44,503 nucleotides of DNA from Clostridium sp. CAG:138. Its GTDB lineage: Bacteria; Bacillota; Clostridia; Christensenellales; CAG-138. The translations under genes and the position numbers were made by a program. A model generated the notes under the pieces. That model saw only the letters and a program-made list of their open reading frames with translations. It ran no database searches and was not told the DNA's origin. The stretch is taken from NCBI GenBank assembly GCA_000435055.1, contig FR879689.1, positions 1 to 44,503 on the forward strand, given 5' to 3'. Positions 1 to 7,234 of the stretch are shown here, one piece after another. Every line of letters starts with the position of its first letter. Positions within the stretch are counted from its first letter, which is position 1.

Positions 1-29
1 GACACTATCCACTTACCGATGTGCTGACC

Positions 30-71
30 TCACCTCGCAAATTTCAAGATAGCGTACTGTGCATTTGCCAT
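30..71 (-). pseudogene. 5' stub of a MobV-like relaxase gene
   Basis: An ATG overlaps the TAA of the upstream HTH gene (TAATG, a coupling arrangement) and opens a frame reading MANAQYAILKFAR before a TGA. These residues match my recollection of the N-terminus of MobV/Pre relaxases (typically MANAQYAILKFAK-KG). The frame then breaks at about position 30, so only the start of the gene is here. Either the relaxase is disrupted by a recombination junction at the window edge or the likeness is chance; 13 residues is little to go on. Confidence 0.4.
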
Positions 72-286
72 TATTTGTCCCTCCTTTTCTGCCATACGAT
101 GTCGTAGCCCAGCACATCGGCAAGCTCCACGACTTCCTTGTATCGAATACTTTCTCTCTGTAATTTTGCGGACAGGTTGGAAACGCTGTCCGACCAGCCA
201 TATTCATCATGTAACAGGTCAACAACTTCCTGCATGGTAAAACCGGCGCGAATGATCTGCGCCTTGATTTCATTGCGTACATTCAT
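71..286 (-). CDS. Small HTH-like protein of a mobile element
   Basis: A 71-residue protein made of short helices with a Cro/XRE-like feel: a segment IRAGFTMQEVVDLL (about residues 12-25), then a serine/asparagine-rich turn with LSAKLQRESIRYKEVVELADVLGYDIVW (split here across residues 38-65). The pattern resembles the small regulators (DUF6471-like) found beside relaxase and primase genes in Firmicutes integrative elements. The start is supported by GGAGG about 12 nt upstream. Its stop overlaps the ATG of the relaxase-like stub. It probably binds DNA and regulates the element; that is inference from size and context. Confidence 0.7.
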   Translation of the reverse strand: MNVRNEIKAQIIRAGFTMQEVVDLLHDEYGWSDSVSNLSAKLQRESIRYKEVVELADVLGYDIVWQKRRDK

Positions 287-375
287 ATTGAAAAATCCTC
301 CATAAATTTGTTTGTGTTTCGGCGAACGCTCTCCACTTCAAAGCGGAGCAGATGCACCAAATAGTGAAAAATCTG

Positions 376-576
376 TCATCTCTGAAATCCGTTCAGAATT
401 TCGCTTGTGATGTCCTGTCCGTATATGACCATATCCCACTTTACTGTTCCGTGTGGTTTGGTCTGGAACAGCGAAAACACCCATTGCTCCGTGAACGGAG
501 CGCATTGTTCAGAGAAGCATGATTCCGTGAAATGGTTTCGTCCTGCGCTCAAAAAGTCTACTGTTTTCATTACCAT
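376..576 (-). CDS. Small protein of unknown function (66 aa)
   Basis: A 66-residue ORF whose GGAGG ribosome binding site (588-592) lies inside the last codons of the CHC2 gene, with an 11-nt spacing to ATG. It is therefore the next gene of the same operon. The residues show no motif I recognise (two tryptophans, two cysteines, one WDMVIYG segment). Small proteins like this, expressing element-specific accessory functions, are common next to CHC2 proteins in mobile elements. An overlapping plus-strand frame at 407-718 has no ribosome binding site and is taken as a shadow. Confidence 0.5.
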   Translation of the reverse strand: MVMKTVDFLSAGRNHFTESCFSEQCAPFTEQWVFSLFQTKPHGTVKWDMVIYGQDITSEILNGFQR

Positions 577-582
577 TGATTT

Positions 583-1173
583 TCAATCCTCCTTTTTCTT
601 ACTTGCGGTGTATTCTTTCAGAAAAGTGATCTTGCTGCCTTTCATCAGCTCGTCCACCACGGCAACCCGTTCTTCCAGATCGCCTACGGTCAAAACGTCT
701 GGCAGATATTCGATATAATCAAGCATCTGGCAGGCTTTCACAAAACGGTCATCCAGAGCATCGTCCGGTGTCTTGGGTGCATACCGTACTTTCCAATCTT
801 CCAGAAGATGCAGATAATCCGTCAGCGCCCGGAAGCACAGTATTTCGTCCTCCCGGAACTGACGGATACAGGGATGCTTCGGCTTGGGTAAAGCTGCGGC
901 AGTAGGCGGTTTCTGGTCAAGTCCGAAATCTGCTGTCAGCTTTTGCGCTGCTTCATAACTGCTCAGATCGAACAGCCTTGCCACGAAGTTGATCACATCC
1001 CCCTTGGCTCCGCAGCCGAAGCAGAAGAAATATTCCTCGTTCAGCTTCAAGCTCGGATGCCTGTCGTTGTGGAACGGGCAGCAAGCCATACCGTAGCGGC
1101 TCACCTTCAGCCCGTAGTGTTCGGCGGCTTGCTTTACGCTGACTGCCGCCTTGATGCTTTCATAAATGTTCAT
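583..1173 (-). CDS. CHC2 zinc-finger (primase-like) protein
   Basis: A 196-residue protein with the CHC2 zinc-binding module of DnaG-type primases near the N-terminus: YGLKVSRYGMACCPFHND followed by YFFCFGCGAKGDVINFV, giving the C-x2-H and C-x2-C ligand pairs at about residues 30-60. The TOPRIM polymerase domain of a real primase is absent; the rest is a helical tail. Such short CHC2 proteins are typical cargo of integrative and mobilizable elements in gut Firmicutes. The start was moved to the ATG at 1173, which has GGAGG 6 nt upstream; a longer frame to 1260 has no ribosome binding site. It may act in element replication or DNA binding. Confidence 0.85.
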   Translation of the reverse strand: MNIYESIKAAVSVKQAAEHYGLKVSRYGMACCPFHNDRHPSLKLNEEYFFCFGCGAKGDVINFVARLFDLSSYEAAQKLTADFGLDQKPPTAAALPKPKHPCIRQFREDEILCFRALTDYLHLLEDWKVRYAPKTPDDALDDRFVKACQMLDYIEYLPDVLTVGDLEERVAVVDELMKGSKITFLKEYTASKKKED

Positions 1174-1270
1174 CGCATTCCTCCATAGATTTTTTTCGAC
1201 GATTTTGTTCGTCTGCTTGAATATACGAAGAAAATGTCTATAGACCGAATAATCACGCACAAATGCAGGA

Positions 1271-1317
1271 AAACAAAAAAGCTGTCCTGAATTTTGTATT
1301 TTTGCAAAATTCAGGAC
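1271..1317 (-). terminator. Rho-independent terminator
   Basis: A perfect 13-bp inverted repeat (GTCCTGAATTTTG and its complement, 1284-1296 and 1305-1317) is followed on the minus strand by a T-rich tract (1271-1280). On the minus strand it would stop transcripts coming from the right, including antisense transcripts through the HTH gene at 1402, before they enter the CHC2 operon. Confidence 0.7.
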
Positions 1318-1401
1318 GGCGATTGTTCACAGTTATGATATTGGTTTTATTTCATTTATGGTATATGATATAGAGTAGTGCAGGAATGGAGGGTAATACC
1401 G

Positions 1402-1599
1402 ATGAAATATCTTTCTACCTTTGAGGTTGCAGAAAAATGGGGCATTTTCCACCGCCGTGTCGGTATCCTCTACAATGAAAACCGCATCCCCGGCGCACAG
1501 AGGGCGGGTGGACGATGGATTATCCCCGAAGACGCAGAGAAGTCAGCCGATGCAAGAATCAAAAGCGGAAAACATATCAAGTCAAAAACAAAAGATTGA
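1402..1599 (+). CDS. Small MerR/excisionase-like HTH protein
   Basis: A 65-residue protein with a winged-helix pattern: LSTFEVAEKWGIFHRRVGIL, then NENRIPGAQRAGGRWIIPED, then a basic tail. This is the layout of small excisionase/MerR-type DNA-binding proteins of Firmicutes mobile elements. The ATG at 1402 was preferred over the upstream in-frame start at 1378 because GGAGGG lies 8 nt before it. A ribosome binding site and ATG for a following gene appear at 1613-1627, but that frame ends after 19 codons, where the sequence passes into the TIR region. Confidence 0.7.
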   Translation: MKYLSTFEVAEKWGIFHRRVGILYNENRIPGAQRAGGRWIIPEDAEKSADARIKSGKHIKSKTKD

Positions 1600-1639
1600 T
1601 GCCAATAGGAAGGAGGCGCAGAGCATGGAACGCAAATAC

Positions 1640-2191
1640 TTATTTTATCCAATCGTTGTTCTCCAGATTTTCAGTCACCAATAGTAAAACAAATCCATCT
1701 CTCACTGACTCATCAATTTCAGTTTGAATATATCTACGGAAATCGACTCCAACTGGAATTTCATTATCGTCGAACACAAGAAAATCTCTATTTAAAAGTG
1801 CCTACTTTATTATTTCGTATACAGTCCTATCCTTACGTGCATACGAAATAAATACTTTTAGTTGTCTTGTGATATTTTCTATTTGCTGGGTGATATCACC
1901 ATTGATATCTATTGTAAATACTTTCTTTCCGCTTAATTGTGCAATATACTCTCTCTCCGATTTGACCCATCGTGAATTTGCAGCATTATCGCTTTCAACA
2001 TAAATAAACCACTCTCGTTCATTTATTTCTCTTTTTATGAGGGATTCTATTTCATTATCATCATTCAAACATTTCAAGAAAAACATCAACGGTTCAAAAC
2101 CTCGATCTTCCAATTTGTTTCTAATTCTTCGCACAATATCAATGTCTAAATGTGAATGAGAAATAAATATCCAGCCACCGTCTTTGTTCAT
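1640..2191 (-). pseudogene. Tandem-TIR protein, broken by an amber codon and 3'-truncated
   Basis: The first 129 codons encode a complete TIR domain (WIFISHSHLD at residues 7-16; WVKSE at 75-79 matching the W-x3-E catalytic motif) and the first strand of a second one (LKVFISYARKD). The frame stops at a TAG (1802-1804). Past that TAG the same frame continues for 53 codons with clear TIR sequence (FLVFDDNEIPVGVDFRRYI and DGFVLLLVTENLENNDWIK), and stops at TAA just where the second domain should have its catalytic glutamate. The gene is therefore a nonsense mutant that also lost its 3' end. It is a close paralogue of the intact tandem-TIR gene at 5205. Its ribosome binding site overlaps the stop of the preceding TIR gene, so the two form an operon. 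The first TIR domain might still be made. Confidence 0.8.
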
Positions 2192-2201
2192 TCAAATACT
2201 C

Positions 2202-3959
2202 CTATCTTAAATAATTTATTATAGAATTCTTATAGTCGTCAACACGCATTATTTCGTATGAGCGATACTTGATTGGTAAGCATTGCTTGTTGGTCGAAAT
2301 TATTTTTTGGAAGACATCGTTAGTCACAACAATTATAAAATTTGCATCCTTTTTCCGACCTTCAACCATTTCGTGACGAAAAGTTTTCATTTCCAACTCA
2401 ACCCAGTAGGAGTCCAGATAATCCAAATTGGATATTATGACAATAAAATGCTTTGAGTGTTCGATTGCATTCATAATTGCATCCTCATATTCTGACTTGG
2501 ATAATTCAGGTAAAGAAATCGAATCAAAGAATGGGTTTAGAATATTACTTTTCAAAAAATGATAAACGCTTCGAGCAATATCACGATCTTCATGTTTGTA
2601 GCTCAAAAACACATCAAAATCATCTGTGCCAGGCAAACTAAATCCAAGCAAGGCTTTTAATCCAGACTCTGCAACACCGTTATCGGAATTTGTGTCATTG
2701 ATTTGCTCAAGTTGCTGATTGATTTCTGCAATTCGTTCGATACATTCTGCGCAGATTTCCAGACAACCTACTACTTCGCTATACTTCCGTAAACGCTCAT
2801 AGCTGGTTTTTAGGCATTTGAGAAAATCTGAGGCTAAACTATTGCTACCAACCATTTCAAATAGTTTGTTGCTTTGTCTCATATAATCTGCGATTGCATG
2901 AAGCTGATTCTCTGTATTACCTATTTCGTTTTTTGCTGCATTTTTGCGTGTTTTGATATCTCTGCTATCATCATTAATCAAAAATTCTTTTGCTTGTAGA
3001 ATTAACGGAATTTCATCCTCTGCGTATTTCCCGTGATAATCGTTTGTTATATTCTCAGCAACTATTTGACTATTGTAAATTTTTAAGTAAAAATACTGTC
3101 GAGATAAATATTTTTCTTGGAGCGTTTCTGCTTGAACGCCATGCACATCTCCATTTGACAAAGTGTCGATCACATCAGCTCGGATATAATAATCCATATA
3201 GATCATTTTTAGTGCGAAAGATATAAGAAATAAATCTATGGTGTGGAAATCATTGGTTTTGAGCAATTCATCCACCTTATTGATAGCATCCAATCGTTTA
3301 TGAGCAAGCTTGCGATCCTCTGTGCTATATCCGGATTCTCCACAAGACTGCAATTGTTCCATGCATCGTAATAACTCTTTATAAGAGCTACGGCGAGATT
3401 GGGCATTTCGATCCTGTTCTATTTCACAGCAAAGAAGCAGAATTAAATCACTCAAATTTGATGAAATACCCGGAGTGTACTTTATTCTTGATAAATTGGT
3501 TATTTTTTCATATAACAATTCTTTTCCTTCGGAATTTGAACAAATTTCATATATTCTGGCTGCCACATCAATATAATCCTGTGAGGAGTGCAATCCATCT
3601 TCGGGATATAGAATTTGCTGCGAGGCTAAAAGAAATTCAAGTGTTGTATTCTTTAGGGTGAGATTTTCCCATTCGACAATGGGGATTATCTTTTTATCTC
3701 TTGTTTTTGCGCATTCATACGCAAAAAAGATCTCTTTCGTTAAGTATTCACTATTTATAGAATGTTCAGAAATAAAAAACACAATAATCTTTGTATTAGC
3801 AATCAATGATACAATTTGCTCAGCAAAAGGCTTTTCGGACACAAGAGAATCTTTAGGCAATTCTGCATGAATCCCCAATTCTTTGAGCTTATCCATAAGT
3901 CTCTGGATTCGAGGTGTATCTTTATGCGAACACAGCATTAGAATTTTGGCTTTTTCCAT
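2202..3959 (-). CDS. TIR-helical-TIR protein
   Basis: 585 residues with a TIR-like domain at each end. The N-terminal one (about 1-140) begins KILMLCSHKDTPRIQRL and has YLTKE (72-76) where W-x3-E is expected. The C-terminal one (about 446-585) has FDVFLSYKHEDRDIA and an intact motif WVELE (519-523), with the putative NADase glutamate at 523. About 300 mostly helical residues without a recognised motif lie between. TIR domains of this kind cleave NAD+ or make cyclic ADP-ribose signals in bacterial immunity; here that role is inferred. The gene is AT-rich and unlike the chromosomal genes to the right. AAGGAG precedes the ATG by about 10 nt. It starts inside the end of an upstream remnant frame and is followed at 11 nt by the broken tandem-TIR gene. 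Confidence 0.85.
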   Translation of the reverse strand: MEKAKILMLCSHKDTPRIQRLMDKLKELGIHAELPKDSLVSEKPFAEQIVSLIANTKIIVFFISEHSINSEYLTKEIFFAYECAKTRDKKIIPIVEWENLTLKNTTLEFLLASQQILYPEDGLHSSQDYIDVAARIYEICSNSEGKELLYEKITNLSRIKYTPGISSNLSDLILLLCCEIEQDRNAQSRRSSYKELLRCMEQLQSCGESGYSTEDRKLAHKRLDAINKVDELLKTNDFHTIDLFLISFALKMIYMDYYIRADVIDTLSNGDVHGVQAETLQEKYLSRQYFYLKIYNSQIVAENITNDYHGKYAEDEIPLILQAKEFLINDDSRDIKTRKNAAKNEIGNTENQLHAIADYMRQSNKLFEMVGSNSLASDFLKCLKTSYERLRKYSEVVGCLEICAECIERIAEINQQLEQINDTNSDNGVAESGLKALLGFSLPGTDDFDVFLSYKHEDRDIARSVYHFLKSNILNPFFDSISLPELSKSEYEDAIMNAIEHSKHFIVIISNLDYLDSYWVELEMKTFRHEMVEGRKKDANFIIVVTNDVFQKIISTNKQCLPIKYRSYEIMRVDDYKNSIINYLR

Positions 3960-4190
3960 GATTGATATACTCCTTTCCGGATTTGATGCAATCCTATATA
4001 ATAGTGCCAGAGGTTAAACACGTCTTTGTATTGATTAACCTTTTCGAATGATTGCATGGTTTTATTTGCCTTAAGCAGTCCAATGTTATAGTACAAATCC
4101 GGATACACATGAAAAGCTAAGCTATGTAACGGTATGTCCATATAATCGCTGCGTCCAGGTAGCAGCGCATAAGACAAGTTTATAGCTTTA
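3938..4190 (-). pseudogene. 3' remnant of an unidentified AT-rich gene upstream of the TIR operon
   Basis: About 85 codons of coding-like, AT-rich sequence (for example MDIPLHSLAFHVYPDLYYNI and VFNLWHYYIGLHQIRKGVYQ) end at a TAA that overlaps the start of the 585-aa TIR gene by 22 nt. Farther upstream the frame enters the recombinase-like sequence read in another frame, so the 5' part is missing. The 22-nt overlap suggests it was the promoter-proximal gene of the TIR operon. Its alternating hydrophobic helices could belong to a repeat protein, but I cannot name it. Confidence 0.5.
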
Positions 4191-4193
4191 GAG

Positions 4194-4230
4194 AGAACAG
4201 CGTGGCGGATGTCACGCTGTTCTGCTTTTT
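4194..4230. terminator. Strong hairpin, probable terminator
   Basis: A perfect 11-bp inverted repeat (AGAACAGCGTG at 4194-4204; its complement at 4213-4223) with an 8-nt loop is followed on the plus strand by GCTTTTT. It also contains the stop codon of the minus-strand 54-codon ORF. Only the plus side has a clear T tract, so its working direction is unclear. It sits at the boundary between element backbone and TIR cargo. Confidence 0.55.
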
Positions 4231-4376
4231 GATGCGTGAGTGAGCATTTCGGCAATGATGCTCTCCGGCAGGAAACCAATGCAGGCAAGGCTGATATTCA
4301 CATCCTGCACTCGCTGCCCGCTGCTCTTATCCGGCGCGGAAACATAGACCCTGTTCACAAGATCAGTGCTGAACAT
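4212..4376 (-). pseudogene. 54-codon ORF resembling a serine recombinase C-terminal tail
   Basis: ATG at 4376 has GGAGG 7 nt upstream, and the ORF follows the nuclease-like gene by 18 nt. It reads NRVYVSAPDKSSGQRVQDV then ISLACIGFLPESIIAEML. The D-K-x-S/G-x-R-x-Q-x-V-x-I pattern ending in an IGF/IG segment is what I expect from the DUF4368-type C-terminus of large serine recombinases. Whether it is a leftover of a recombinase gene or a real small gene with its own start is open. It is too short to be confident. Confidence 0.4.
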
Positions 4377-4394
4377 CTATCCACCTCCGTAGTG

Positions 4395-5177
4395 TTAATC
4401 CTTTCGGAACAGGCTTCTGAGCCATGCAAAGAACCCTTTCTTTTCTTTTTGAGCAGGAGCATTCTGAACGTCCTGTGTGCCGCTCTGTCCAATGATTTCA
4501 AGCGTAGTCTGACCGGTATATGGGTTGCGGAAATTGTCTGTCATGGACTGCGGCGGTGCATCTGCGGTCAGGTAGCCGACCAAGCGGTTCAGGTGCTTGT
4601 ACAAATCCTTGAAACGGATACCGTAATTGTCTGCTTGAAGATATGCTCCAGTTCCGGGAAGTTTTGTTCCTTTCCTCAGTATAACCGTAGTCGGGCAGCC
4701 AGCTTTCAGCTTGTTGAGAGATACAGCGCCTTTGTAGCTTGCCCGTCCGGTGGGTTGGTCTTTCGATCTGTCCCAATCCACAGTGAACATTGCATACAGG
4801 TGAGAAAGATTGTTGTCGCGCTGCCGGAAATTAAGTTTGTTCCACTCAATCAGCATCCATTGCACGCCTTTGCGGGTACCTTTCACATCAATGCGCCACC
4901 CGTTAATGACAGCATCCTGATTGTCCCACTGTCCGCGCGGATAATAATTGAAATCAAGCGGAACCTCAATGCCGTAGTTTTCTTTCATCATCTTGCTGAA
5001 TGCTACTTCGGCAATTTTCCCGATCAGATTATCACTGGCAATTTCATTTACCGACCGCGCTTTTGTTGTGCGCTATCCAAACTCAATCGCCTGTTGGGAA
5101 CGTGCGCTGACAAGGGAGAACTCGCGGCATTTTTCTAACTCGGATTCAGTCAGATAGATGTTTCCAACATCAAGCAA
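4395..5177 (-). pseudogene. Restriction-nuclease-like protein interrupted by an amber codon
   Basis: An intact 198-codon frame starts at 4991, but the same frame extends upstream through a TAG at 5073-5075 to a TTG at 5177 that has AGGTGG 8 nt before it. The upstream part (NIYLTESELEKCREFSLVSA, then SDNLIGKIAEVAFSKMMKEN) reads as normal protein, so the TAG looks like a nonsense mutation, perhaps from CAG. The core has GKIAEVAF and WRIDVKGTRKGVQWMLIEW, a plausible E...D-x-K site of the PD-(D/E)XK nuclease fold. The C-terminus is a low-complexity linker ending in WLRSLFRKD. The function is inferred only from this motif. Composition matches the element backbone rather than the AT-rich TIR genes on both sides. 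Confidence 0.5.
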
Positions 5178-5204
5178 ATGCTTCACCACCTAACAGCAGC
5201 TACT

Positions 5205-6494
5205 TCATAATTGATATCTGCTTCTTATGTCTTTTACTATTTCAAAAACACATGTGTGGATACTCTCAGTATTAGGCTGGCATCTTATAAAGCGTATAGA
5301 TTTGAGGGAATCCGGAAAAAGATCAGTGTCAATGTTAGAATCCTCATCCAAACAAATGGGATATATTCTTCCATTTGAGGCTATTGCTTTTTCCAGTTCG
5401 TATCGTATCCAGTGGGAATGTAGGCTGTCTTTAGTCAACAATAATACTACTCTGCCTTTTTCAGAAGCATCATTAATGCCTTTTTCAATTTGATCAGACC
5501 AAGATTGTCCTACTTTAAGTTCATTTTGGTCAAAGAAAACACTCAGTCCGTAGTTACAAAACTCATCATAAAACACTTTAGCTATTTCAACATCACTATG
5601 CGAATAACTAATAAATACGCTTAATTTGTCAATCAAGTCGAATACCGAGCTGTTCAGATCATCTTCCGAAAGAGAATCAATGCATATCTTTTTTATCACA
5701 TGGTTTTCTCTTTTTTTTATGTACTCGATTTCATCTTGCACCCAATCCGAGGATTTTGAATTAGCACTTTCAAGGTATAAAAACCATTCTCTTGAATCAA
5801 TTTCTTTATGAATTAAGTCTCTGAGCTTTTCCGTATCCTCATTTCCATTATCCATACAGCGCAGATAGAAAAGGATAGGCTCAAAATTGTGATTTTCAAG
5901 TAGATTTCTAACCTTTCTCACTTTAGCAATGTCTTTGTGGCTGTGTGAAACAAAAACATAGCATTTGGAATGCCCTAAAACGTCTGTGTTCTGTATGATT
6001 TCTTTAGCAAGAGAATAGTCTCCAGTAGAGTCTTCCATTATAAAAATGGCAACATCATCAGGAATAAATGATGAGTGATAATCGCCTATTATGCATGCTG
6101 GTTTTCTCGACAGCAGATGGCTAAACCGAGATACTTGCTCAGAAGGCGGAATGTGACAGATATTGTAAATCAGAACGGCTGAGGGACGAACACCTTCGTT
6201 TTCTATGTCGCTAAAACGGGACAGAAACTGCTCAGGATAAAAGCTCGAATCAATTGCATCAATTATTGCGGCCATGCCTTTTGATGCGAGATTTTCAGCA
6301 TATTCAACATATTCGCCATAGAGCCGAGCATTTTGTTTTTTTCCTTCCAAATAATCGTTAAAGAATTCTTGCTCAGACATTTTCTTCCGGAGATGTTTTG
6401 GGGTTTTATCAGGATTAAGCCTGTCTAATCTGCTTTGCTTCATAGCATATTCCTTTCCATTCTGCCTCTGATAGAAGTACAATTCTGTTGACAT
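5205..6494 (-). CDS. Tandem-TIR protein
   Basis: 429 residues from the ATG at 6494. An N-terminal region of about 175 residues matches nothing I recognise. It is followed by TIR-1 (about 178-290: CYVFVSHSHKDIAKV, then WVQDE at 251-255) and TIR-2 (about 291-428: LSVFISYSHSDVEIAKVFYD, FFDQNELKVGQSW, WIRYE at 362-366). Both carry W-x3-E with a candidate catalytic glutamate. TIR-1 is very close to that of the gene at 1640. The start is uncertain: ATG 6494 has GGAGG only 3 nt away, GTG 6509 is possible, and ATG 6443 has AAAGGA at a good distance. The gene begins directly after the stop of the Vsr remnant and is AT-rich. A role in NAD-linked phage defence is inferred from the family. Confidence 0.85.
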   Translation of the reverse strand: MSTELYFYQRQNGKEYAMKQSRLDRLNPDKTPKHLRKKMSEQEFFNDYLEGKKQNARLYGEYVEYAENLASKGMAAIIDAIDSSFYPEQFLSRFSDIENEGVRPSAVLIYNICHIPPSEQVSRFSHLLSRKPACIIGDYHSSFIPDDVAIFIMEDSTGDYSLAKEIIQNTDVLGHSKCYVFVSHSHKDIAKVRKVRNLLENHNFEPILFYLRCMDNGNEDTEKLRDLIHKEIDSREWFLYLESANSKSSDWVQDEIEYIKKRENHVIKKICIDSLSEDDLNSSVFDLIDKLSVFISYSHSDVEIAKVFYDEFCNYGLSVFFDQNELKVGQSWSDQIEKGINDASEKGRVVLLLTKDSLHSHWIRYELEKAIASNGRIYPICLDEDSNIDTDLFPDSLKSIRFIRCQPNTESIHTCVFEIVKDIRSRYQL

Positions 6495-6510
6495 TATCCT
6501 CCGAAACACT

Positions 6511-6753
6511 TCATATTAACTTATTGTTTTTGATAATAATTATCTTCATGACCTCATCGACACATTTATCCAGCTCCTTGCGAATCTGCCGTTTCCAAAA
6601 GCGGATCACAGTCCAGCCTTCTGCCTCTAACGCTGCATTTACTTCTTTATCGCGTGCCATGTTGCGCTCGATCTTTGGAATCCAACGCTCTCGGTCTGAC
6701 TTGATCCTCTGGCTTCGGTTTTCCCAATCATAACCGTGCCAGTATTCCGATTG
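6511..6753 (-). pseudogene. vsr: Vsr (very short patch repair) endonuclease, 5'-truncated
   Basis: 80 codons that read as the C-terminal half of Vsr: YWHGYDWENRSQRI, SDRERWIPKIERNMARDKEV, LEAEGWTVIRFWKRQI. The order W-H-G, then W-x-x-K-I-x-R-N-x-x-R-D, then G-W-x-V-x-R-x-W is the Vsr signature. An in-frame TAA lies directly before the fragment, so the N-terminal half with the catalytic aspartate is lost. Vsr nicks at T:G mismatches left by deamination of 5-methylcytosine and usually sits beside a cytosine methyltransferase gene, absent here. The stop is immediately followed by the start region of the tandem-TIR gene, which suggests they were once one operon. Confidence 0.8.
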
Positions 6754-6990
6754 TTATTCAGTATATCACGACAATTTCCGGGATTCCATTGGGCAATGTA
6801 CCGGGATTCACAGGAGAATTACAGGCAGTTCGCCGGGTCGCACAGCCGTCCGTGTCAGTCAAGGAGTCGGCTTTGCCTCGCTGCGCGTCCTTGACAGGCT
6901 CGTTTGCCTGTGCAAGCCGGTAATCAAAGCGGCGATGCCGCCATTTGCCAACGAAAATCAGCTGCGTTCCAAGACTTTTTTAATCTCTTG
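6754..6990 (-). other. Long untranslated or formerly coding stretch
   Basis: On the minus strand a frame of about 70 codons (LGTQLIFVGKWRHRRFDYRL onward) stays open until a TGA at about 6763, but it has an in-frame TAA just upstream and no start codon or ribosome binding site. I see no gene here. It may be the 5' leader of the SOS-boxed transcript or a decayed gene. Confidence 0.3.
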
Positions 6991-6995
6991 GCCTA

Positions 6996-7024
6996 ATTAT
7001 AACAAGAACAAACGTTCGAGTCAA
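6996..7024 (-). promoter_or_regulatory. Promoter with embedded LexA (SOS) box
   Basis: On the minus strand the -35 TTGACT (7019-7024) and -10 TATAAT (6996-7001) are separated by exactly 17 bp. The spacer contains CGAACGTTTGTTCT (7005-7018), which fits the Gram-positive LexA/DinR operator CGAACNNNNGTTCG in all but the last base. A repressor bound there would block RNA polymerase directly. Transcription would run leftward over the untranslated stretch, the Vsr remnant and the tandem-TIR gene. Confidence 0.75.
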
Positions 7025-7052
7025 GGTGATTCTTAGAGGAAGAGCAAGCACA

Positions 7053-7072
7053 GCAAGTGTAGCTACACTTGC
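7053..7072. repeat. Perfect 20-bp palindrome
   Basis: GCAAGTGTAG followed at once by its exact complement CTACACTTGC, with no spacer. It lies about 30 bp upstream of the SOS-boxed promoter. A zero-spacer palindrome favours a dimeric protein-binding site over an RNA hairpin. It could be an operator or part of an element transfer origin; nothing else in the sequence decides this. Confidence 0.6.
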
Positions 7073-7140
7073 GAAAAACGGCGTGGTTTGACCGGGATTT
7101 CCTTGCAGAGCAGCAAGCAAATCCGTTGAATACCCACACC

Positions 7141-7183
7141 GAAAAAACAGAGCGTTCCAGCTGACCGCCGAAACGCCCTGTTT
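7141..7183 (-). terminator. Terminator of the lipoprotein operon
   Basis: Arms AAACAGAGCGTT (7145-7156) and AACGCCCTGTTT (7172-7183) pair with one mismatch. On the minus strand the hairpin is followed by a run of six T, and it lies about 50 nt after the stop of the lipoprotein gene. The plus side also has T-rich sequence, so it may work both ways. Confidence 0.65.
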
Positions 7184-7234
7184 TCATTTTTGGGATAGTC
7201 CCAAGCCCTTATATTCGTGAAAAATTACGAAAGC

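Noticed and set aside
4236..5138. 300-codon plus-strand frame
   Set aside because: It runs antisense to the nuclease-like and recombinase-tail frames, which have ribosome binding sites and motifs; its translation shows none.
6993..7187. 64-codon minus-strand ORF rich in cysteine and serine
   Set aside because: It covers the promoter, palindrome and terminator and lacks a ribosome binding site.
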